The notes beneath the pieces are model-generated. The model had not been told where the DNA came from. It worked only from the letters and a program-made list of their open reading frames with translations, and made no database searches. Of a stretch of DNA of 15,678 bases, positions 7,511 to 12,795 are shown piece after piece. Location: NCBI GenBank assembly GCA_000434635.1, contig HF988134.1, positions 54,449 through 70,126 of the forward strand, read 5' to 3'. Source of the DNA: Firmicutes bacterium CAG:110. GTDB lineage: Bacteria > Bacillota > Clostridia > Oscillospirales > Oscillospiraceae. Position numbers and translations under genes: made by a program. The first letter of the stretch is position 1. Every line of letters begins with the position of its first letter.

Positions 7511-7545
7511 AAAAAATGGGAGGCGACGGAAATCCGTCGCCTCCC
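7511..7545 (-). terminator. Rho-independent terminator of surface protein A
   Basis: A 12-bp perfect GC-rich stem (7518-7529 with 7534-7545) has the loop AAAT. Read on the minus strand it is followed by ATTTTTTG. It starts 10 bp after the stop codon. The core GGCGACGGA is shared with the terminator of gene B at 12737-12770. Confidence 0.9.
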
Positions 7546-7554
7546 TTGCGTATT

Positions 7555-10500
7555 TTAGAAATGCTTTCTCTTGCGGTCGTAGACGCTTACAGCAGCCGCG
7601 CCGCAGAAGGAGAACAGCAGCACGCTGCCAAGAACCATGACGATCTCGCTGTCGCCGGTCTTGGGAACGTTGTCCTTACCGTTCTTCGTGGATTTCCACT
7701 GAGCGACGTAGGTCACGTCCTTGGTCACGGTGTCAGTGACCTTGGGGGACCAACCGGTGAAGGTGTAGCCCTTACGGGTGGGCTTGCCATCGAACTTGGG
7801 GGTATCGGTTCCGGCCTCAAGATCGCTGTAAACCTGATCCTTGAACGCCTTACCCTTCGCGCCGTCGGTGTAGGTAACGGTGTAGAGCTTCTCCCACTTG
7901 GCGGTGTAGGTCACGTTCTCGGTCACGGTCTCGGCGACTTCGGGTTCCCAACCGACGAACTTGTAGCCCTCACGGGTGGGGTCCTTCGTGCCGAAGGCGG
8001 GGGTGCTGGTGCCGTAGGGGATGTCTTTGTAGACGACATCCTCGAAGACTTCCTCGCCCTTCACACCGTCGGTGTAAGTAACGGTGAGAAGCTCGCACTT
8101 GACGTTGAAGGTGACGCTGGTCTCCGCAGCCGTCCACTTCTCACCATTCCAGGTCAGCTCAATGGTCTTGCTGTCACGGTCATCAAGGGTGTGGGGGCCA
8201 ACATTCTCTTCTGCGTTGTACTTGGCAACGTAATCCTTTGCGTTTACGGTGAGGATGCAGGTGTACGCAGTTCCCTTGCGCTCGGGGTCGGAGACGTTGT
8301 AAGTGTCTTCGATGAGCGTGTAGGACTTGCCGTTGTGCGCGGTGGTGGTCGTGCAGGCCACCTTCGCGTTGATGCCCAGCCCCTTCAGTTCATCGTAGGT
8401 GGGCTTTTCAGGGGGGCACTCGACGTGGAAGGTGATGGGCAGTTCGGTCTTCGCGACCCACTTTTCGCCATTCCACTTCAGCTCGACGGCCTTCTCAGCC
8501 TGCTCGCCGACGATCAGCGCATGGGTCTTGCCCATATCGGAGCTGTACTTCTCGATGATCTTGGCTGCCTTGACAGTGATGGTGCAGGTATAGCCCTCGG
8601 AGGCGGTACCGGTGACGTCGCTGACGGTGTACTCACCCTGCGTCGGCTTGTAATCCTTGCCCCAGTGGTTGACGTTCTGGTTATCGCAGACGATCTTTAC
8701 GCCTCTGCCGATCGCACCCTCAATGTCCTTCTTGCTGGGCTGCTCGGGGGGGCACAGGGTATGGAAGGTGACAGGCAGTTCGGTCTCAGCGACCCACTTT
8801 TCGCCATTCCACTTCAGTTCAATGGTCTTTTCGGCGGGTTCACCGGCAATCAGCGTATGAACCGCGTCGCCCATATCGGAGCTGTACTTCTCGATGAACT
8901 TGGCTGCCCTGACGGTAACGGTGCAGGTGTAGCCATCGGCGGCGGTGCCCATGACATTGCTGACGGTGTACTCGCCAAGCGTTACCTTGTATGCCTTCGC
9001 ACCGTGTTTGACGTTCTGGTTATCGCAGACAACCGCCACGCCTCTGCCGATCGCGCCCTCGATGGCCTTCTTATCGGGCTGGACGGGCTTCCACTGAGCG
9101 GTGTAAGTGACATCCTCGGTCACGGTCTCAGCGACCTCGGGGTTCCAGCCGTCGAACACAAAGCCCTTACGGGTGGGAGTGCCCTCGAAAGCGGGGGTGG
9201 CATCCTCGTACTTTGCCGGATAAGTCTTATTCGGGAATGCCTCACCGTTCACACCGTCGGTGTAGGTCACGGTGTAGGTGTTCTTTTCCCAAACGGCGTA
9301 CAGATTCGTCCAGCCGTTCACGGTCTGGCCGGTTACGTCGCCGTTCTGACCCTCACGGCTCCAGAACTTGAAGGTGTAGCCGGTGCGGGTCGGGGTGGGA
9401 GCGTCCGCGGTGGGAAGGGTCGAACCAAAGGGCGCAGTGGTGCTGTACAGCCGACCTTCGGTCTTGCTGTGGTCATTCTGGAAGTCTCTCAAGGCTTCCT
9501 CACTCTGGAAGTAAACGACCTGGTACTTGTCATAGACCATGCACTTCAAATTCGTCCACCCGTTGACGGTTTTCTCCTTCAGACCGGCAGGGGGATTTGC
9601 GGGGTTCGCCTTGTAGTTATTCCACGCGCCGTCGTCGTACCAGCCGTAGAACTCGTAGTTCCCGGTGTAATAGTCGGCAATGTCGATCGTGGACAGGTCA
9701 ATGACATGCCCCTTCGGCTGGCTTTCGAGCGGGATGTCCTTATAAGCCTTCGAGGTGTCGCCGTTGCGATAAATCACAAGATGGACGGGGAACAGCTCTT
9801 CTTCGCACTCGACAGGGAAGGTAATGGGGGTATCGACAGCCCACTGACCCTCTACGTACTTCAGCGTAAGAGTCTTGGTGTTGTCACCGGTCAGGGTGTG
9901 CTTGCCATAGTCCATGTTGTACCGCGCCACATATTTGTCAGCAGTGACGGTAATGTCGCAGGTGTAGCCGTCAGTTTCGTTGCCGGCAACATCGCCGATG
10001 GTGTATGTTCCACCTCTCAGCGAGAAGTGTACGGCGGCGTGGGTCTCGGGCTTCGTGGTGCAGGTCACATCCACGGGCGCTTTCAGATTGGACAGATCTT
10101 CAGCACCGGGCCTTGCGGGCGGAACGATCTCCGTCACGCACGCGACGTCGAAAACAACGGGGGCGCCGCTCTCAACAGTCCAGCCATTATCCGTGTATTT
10201 CAGGGTAACGGTCGCGTTGACGCCCTTGGGATCATGGGCAGCGCCGGTATCGGTGTCGAACTGCTCCACATACTTCTGAGAGTTGATGGTGACCGTGCAG
10301 GTGTAGCCGTTCTCGGCGTCACCTGCAACCTCACTGGGGGTGTAGGAGCTGGCGATCAGAGCGTAGCCCTTACTCTTTAGGGTATGCGTGGCCGCGTTGT
10401 TGGTGCAGTTGACGGTGATATTATCGATCAGACCGCTGAGGTCGCCCTCACCGGGAGCCGTGGGCTTATCGGGCATGGGGGGAGCTGCTTCTTCCCATAC

Positions 10501-11586
10501 GGCGTACAGCGTTCTGGTCCAGGTGTTGCCATTCTTGACAACATCATTGCCATACTGGGATACGGCACACGTCATACCACCAGTGTAGATTGTATCAGAC
10601 CCGTCATTGGCTTTCCAGCCCTTAAAGACATAGCCTTCCCGGGTGGGAATGGTATTCTTCACTGTAAAGGAGTGGTATCTGATAGATGCATCTGTTGTAG
10701 ACCACGAATCAGCACTGGGCGCGCCGGTGCCGCCATTGGCATCATAGTTCAGCGTGTATGTATATTTCGTGGTGGGATTGGGGTTCTTCGCTACGAGATA
10801 AATCGTAGAACCCTTGTTGCAGGCGGTCGTACCGCTCTTGTTAAGCGACCACGTTGTGGGATTGGCATTGGATTCTTTCGACCAACCGACGATCTGGTAG
10901 CCGCTGTTGACGGAAGCGCGGCTTGCGGCGGCCTTGATATCAGAAATCGCAATCGTGTGGTTGTTATACGCGGTATCGGAGTGATTCGTCTTGTACTGGC
11001 AAACAAACTTGGTCTTTTCGGAAGAACCGTAATTGTAGCCAATGTTGAATTCATCACCCACATACAGGACGGTGAATCGGACATCGATCTTATGCCCGGT
11101 GTTCAAATCGGCGGGAGCTGGATCGGGTTTGGGAATCGTCGGCAAGGGCACTCTTCTTGCATTGGTCTTGCCCTCCTCCCATTTGGCGGCATAGGTGACA
11201 TCCGCAGTCACGGTTTCCGCAACGGCAGGATTCCAGCCGGCGAAGGTATAGCCTTCCCGGGCAAGGGAGCCGCTGAAAGCGGGGGTCGCGGTACCGGACG
11301 GCAGGTTGCTGTGAACATCATTGTCAAATACTGCGCCGCCTACGCCGTCAGTGTATGTAACGGTGAACGTTTTCGGGTCTTCCGGCGCAGGGGGATTCTC
11401 GTTCTTAGGCTGCTCCTGCGCGGGGGGGTCGGTCTTCTTCTCGCCCCCGTCCACTGCGACGGTCTTGGGCTGGGTTCCGTCAGCCCCCGTCGTATCCTCT
11501 GCCAACGCAGTCGTGGGCAGAAGTGTGAAGACCATGAACAGTGCCAGAAACAGACTGAAAATTCTGCGCAAACCATGGTTTTTCAT
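7555..11586 (-). CDS. Surface protein A: InlB-type repeats, five Cys/His repeats, VPKTG wall anchor
   Basis: A 1343-aa exported, wall-anchored protein. The start is ATG 11586 with AAAGGAGAG upstream; it gives a clean signal peptide (basic LRR, hydrophobic 9-23, cut after ALA at 29). Order of parts: Pro-rich linker (30-70); InlB/Flg_new-type repeat (72-137); region 165-268 with YQIVGW, unassigned; InlB-like (274-366); unnamed Cys/His repeats A1 and A2 (372-600); three InlB-like repeats (601-833); Cys/His repeats A3-A5 (838-1166); two InlB repeats (1167-1298); sorting signal VPKTG (1307-1311), membrane helix (1314-1335) and KRKHF tail. InlB repeats are small beta-grasp modules common in adhesin stalks. 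Repeats A3 and A4 are a recent tandem copy. A sortase gene lies directly upstream on the same strand. An adhesin or host-surface role is inference; no binding head is recognised. Confidence 0.92.
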   Translation of the reverse strand: MKNHGLRRIFSLFLALFMVFTLLPTTALAEDTTGADGTQPKTVAVDGGEKKTDPPAQEQPKNENPPAPEDPKTFTVTYTDGVGGAVFDNDVHSNLPSGTATPAFSGSLAREGYTFAGWNPAVAETVTADVTYAAKWEEGKTNARRVPLPTIPKPDPAPADLNTGHKIDVRFTVLYVGDEFNIGYNYGSSEKTKFVCQYKTNHSDTAYNNHTIAISDIKAAASRASVNSGYQIVGWSKESNANPTTWSLNKSGTTACNKGSTIYLVAKNPNPTTKYTYTLNYDANGGTGAPSADSWSTTDASIRYHSFTVKNTIPTREGYVFKGWKANDGSDTIYTGGMTCAVSQYGNDVVKNGNTWTRTLYAVWEEAAPPMPDKPTAPGEGDLSGLIDNITVNCTNNAATHTLKSKGYALIASSYTPSEVAGDAENGYTCTVTINSQKYVEQFDTDTGAAHDPKGVNATVTLKYTDNGWTVESGAPVVFDVACVTEIVPPARPGAEDLSNLKAPVDVTCTTKPETHAAVHFSLRGGTYTIGDVAGNETDGYTCDITVTADKYVARYNMDYGKHTLTGDNTKTLTLKYVEGQWAVDTPITFPVECEEELFPVHLVIYRNGDTSKAYKDIPLESQPKGHVIDLSTIDIADYYTGNYEFYGWYDDGAWNNYKANPANPPAGLKEKTVNGWTNLKCMVYDKYQVVYFQSEEALRDFQNDHSKTEGRLYSTTAPFGSTLPTADAPTPTRTGYTFKFWSREGQNGDVTGQTVNGWTNLYAVWEKNTYTVTYTDGVNGEAFPNKTYPAKYEDATPAFEGTPTRKGFVFDGWNPEVAETVTEDVTYTAQWKPVQPDKKAIEGAIGRGVAVVCDNQNVKHGAKAYKVTLGEYTVSNVMGTAADGYTCTVTVRAAKFIEKYSSDMGDAVHTLIAGEPAEKTIELKWNGEKWVAETELPVTFHTLCPPEQPSKKDIEGAIGRGVKIVCDNQNVNHWGKDYKPTQGEYTVSDVTGTASEGYTCTITVKAAKIIEKYSSDMGKTHALIVGEQAEKAVELKWNGEKWVAKTELPITFHVECPPEKPTYDELKGLGINAKVACTTTTAHNGKSYTLIEDTYNVSDPERKGTAYTCILTVNAKDYVAKYNAEENVGPHTLDDRDSKTIELTWNGEKWTAAETSVTFNVKCELLTVTYTDGVKGEEVFEDVVYKDIPYGTSTPAFGTKDPTREGYKFVGWEPEVAETVTENVTYTAKWEKLYTVTYTDGAKGKAFKDQVYSDLEAGTDTPKFDGKPTRKGYTFTGWSPKVTDTVTKDVTYVAQWKSTKNGKDNVPKTGDSEIVMVLGSVLLFSFCGAAAVSVYDRKRKHF
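7558..7668 (-). other. LPXTG-like wall-sorting signal of protein A (VPKTG)
   Basis: It encodes residues 1307-1343: VPKTG, then a ~22-residue hydrophobic stretch with SFCGAAAV, then a basic tail. Cleavage by a sortase would fall between Thr and Gly. The first motif residue is Val rather than Leu. The same anchor, nearly residue for residue, ends protein B. Confidence 0.9.
8089..9075 (-). repeat. Cys/His surface repeats A3, A4 and A5 (protein A)
   Basis: Three consecutive units: A3 (8737-9075), A4 (8401-8736) and A5 (8089-8400). Each has first Cys, His 6-7 residues later, a central YTC, a second His, a Trp and a final Cys. In protein numbering: A3 C854, H861, C888, H910, C945; A4 C967, H974, C1001, H1022, C1057; A5 C1078, H1084, C1110, H1132, C1164. 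A3 and A4 are very alike in DNA as well as protein, including an unbroken shared IEGAIGRGV and KYSSDMG, so they arose by recent tandem duplication. A5 is closer to unit B5 of protein B. Confidence 0.88.
9787..10473 (-). repeat. Cys/His surface repeats A1 and A2 (protein A)
   Basis: Two units: A1 (10117-10473; C394, H401, C430, H451, C483) and A2 (9787-10116; C509, H516, C543, H563, C594). They are joined by a EIVPPARPGAEDL-type linker. A1 is most like unit B3 of protein B, sharing SKGYALIA, QFDTDTG and VACVTEIVPP. The fold is predicted beta-rich from its alternating pattern. I do not recognise a named family. Confidence 0.85.
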
Positions 11587-11666
11587 CTTGAAATACTCTC
11601 CTTTCATTTGGCGATCCATGCCGGAGGCACAGACCGTCTGCACGGTAACGCCATCATTACCTTTAT
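11587..11666 (-). promoter_or_regulatory. Structured 5' leader of surface protein A, homologous to that of B
   Basis: The ~80-nt leader aligns without gaps to the leader of gene B (15361-15440), about 64 of 78 bases alike by eye. It carries hairpin GGTAA-(8)-TTACC (top-strand 11644-11661) and a second hairpin GTGCC-TCC-GGCAT (11618-11630), then the AAAGGAGAG ribosome site. Differences from B fall mainly in loops or keep pairing (G-C versus G-U). No known riboswitch was recognised. A leader-peptide reading is unlikely: an upstream in-frame ATG simply extends the CDS. Confidence 0.6.
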
Positions 11667-11672
11667 GCCTGA

Positions 11673-11701
11673 ATTATACGCAATATCACACCAAAAGTCA
11701 A
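11673..11701 (-). promoter_or_regulatory. Promoter of surface protein A
   Basis: On the minus strand TTGACT (11696-11701) and a perfect TATAAT (11673-11678) are 17 bp apart. The same hexamers and spacing occur before gene B. It lies between the srtB terminator and the gene A leader, so A can be transcribed on its own. Confidence 0.88.
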
Positions 11702-11730
11702 TGGGAAAAGACGTCGATTTTCTGCAATTA

Positions 11731-11769
11731 GGCCAAAAAACAGGGCCGTCTCCATGAGACAGCCCTGTT
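11731..11769 (-). terminator. Rho-independent terminator of srtB
   Basis: The stem is AACAGGGC/GCCCTGTT (11739-11746 with 11762-11769) with an inner GTCTC/GAGAC (11748-11752 with 11756-11760). Read on the minus strand it runs into TTTTTTGG. It ends 22 bp beyond the srtB stop and just upstream of the gene A promoter. Confidence 0.87.
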
Positions 11770-11791
11770 ATATGCGGGAATGGAATGACGG

Positions 11792-12691
11792 TCACTTTTT
11801 TCGGGCGACGACAACGAAGCGGCCGTCCTCCACATGGTAGGCGCAGGTCACCAGCGTGATGAGCTTGTCGCCGTAGGCCGCGGTGACGCCGGTGTCGTAG
11901 AGCGCCTTGGAGCGGAAATTCGAGATGGCGTTGTTGAAGTCCGCCTCGTCCGCCGCGTCGATGAACTGATAGAACTTGAAGCAGTTCTCGTAGGTGTAAT
12001 AGACCCGGTCATAGAAGGCCGCAAGCACCTCGTACTCGCCCTCCTCGTAGAGGGTGTCAAAGTGGATGGTGGAGTGCGCCTGCCAGTAGGATTTGCTCTC
12101 ATACTTGGGCAGGGAGCGGAACATGCTGCCGTCCAGCATGTTGTGGCCGTAGATCAGCAGATTGTCGCTGTCGGCGGAGCAGTTGGCATCGATAAAGGGA
12201 ATGCCGCCGAAGCTGTACTCCCGCTTAAAATTCGTGTGCAGATATTTTTCCGGATCGGTGGGGGTGTGCATCACCGGGTAGTCGATGACGGTGCCGTCGA
12301 TGCGCAGCCAGCCAAACAGATCGTGGTTCTGCTCATACAGGGGGGCATACTTCGCCAGCATCACCGGCTCCGTGGGTTCCGGCTCCGTGGGGGCGGTGGT
12401 TTCCGTGGTCGGCCCGGTGGATTGGGTCTCCGGCGGCGTGGTCTCCACGGGGGCAGCGGTGGCCGTGGCGTTTTCCTCCACCATTTCGGAGAGTTTGCGG
12501 AAATCACTGCGGGCTTTGCCCATATGGATCAGGATGGCAGCCACCGCGATCAGCGCGATGCAGAACACTGCCACGAGGATGATGAAAAGGGGATTGGGGC
12601 CTCTTCTTCTCCGTCTGCGCTGCCCGGCGTCATTGCGGCGGGGCGGGACGGGGGTGCGGGGGGTCTGGAATTTGCCTTGCCTGCTTGCCAT
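11792..12691 (-). CDS. srtB: Class B sortase
   Basis: A 299-aa membrane transpeptidase that cuts LPXTG-like signals and links the protein to peptidoglycan cross-bridge. It has a very basic N-terminus (RRRRRR at 25-30), one membrane helix (34-56), a Thr/Pro/Glu-rich linker (72-109), then the catalytic domain. Catalytic residues are visible: His183 in YGHNM, Cys283 in LVTCAY, and Arg291 eight residues after the Cys, as in class B enzymes. Other class B marks are FGWLRIDGTVIDYPV (126-140) and the long helix-containing insert between His and Cys. Start ATG 12691 has GAGAGG about 8 nt upstream. It lies between two genes with the same VPKTG signal, which are the likely substrates. No obvious promoter is seen upstream, so it may depend on readthrough from gene B. 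Confidence 0.95.
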   Translation of the reverse strand: MASRQGKFQTPRTPVPPRRNDAGQRRRRRRGPNPLFIILVAVFCIALIAVAAILIHMGKARSDFRKLSEMVEENATATAAPVETTPPETQSTGPTTETTAPTEPEPTEPVMLAKYAPLYEQNHDLFGWLRIDGTVIDYPVMHTPTDPEKYLHTNFKREYSFGGIPFIDANCSADSDNLLIYGHNMLDGSMFRSLPKYESKSYWQAHSTIHFDTLYEEGEYEVLAAFYDRVYYTYENCFKFYQFIDAADEADFNNAISNFRSKALYDTGVTAAYGDKLITLVTCAYHVEDGRFVVVARKK

Positions 12692-12711
12692 GTTTTTTTC
12701 CTCTCAATACG

Positions 12712-12732
12712 GGATGCTCCGGAAGGGCATCC
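12712..12732. other. Hairpin just before the srtB ribosome site
   Basis: GGATGC (12712-12717) pairs with GCATCC (12727-12732), with an inner CC/GG around a GGAA-type loop and one bulged base. It lies between the gene B terminator and the srtB ribosome site. It could stabilise a processed srtB transcript or limit translation; neither is shown. Confidence 0.4.
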
Positions 12733-12736
12733 GCCG

Positions 12737-12770
12737 GAAAAGGGCGGCGACGGAATCTCCGCCACCGCCC
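12737..12770 (-). terminator. Imperfect terminator after surface protein B
   Basis: GGGCGG/CCGCCC (12742-12747 with 12765-12770) encloses an inner CGGA/TCCG, with two mismatches between. Read on the minus strand it is followed by only TTTT then CCGG. It is weaker than the related terminator after gene A (7511-7545), so some readthrough into srtB is plausible. Confidence 0.65.
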
Positions 12771-12795
12771 TCGTTCAACAGTTTACGTTGTTTTC

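Noticed and set aside
7408..10380. A 990-codon open frame on the plus strand, opposite gene A, and similar ones at 10384-11757, 12685-13767 and 13906-15138
   Set aside because: They lie antisense to real genes with signal peptides and anchors, have no ribosome sites or family features, and read as low-complexity Gly/Val/Leu/Asp. They result from codon bias in GC-rich repeats.
11587..11666. Known riboswitch (for example c-di-GMP type) in the gene A leader
   Set aside because: The conserved GGNAANCC and GACGCAAAGCC elements of that class are not there; treated only as an unknown candidate structure.
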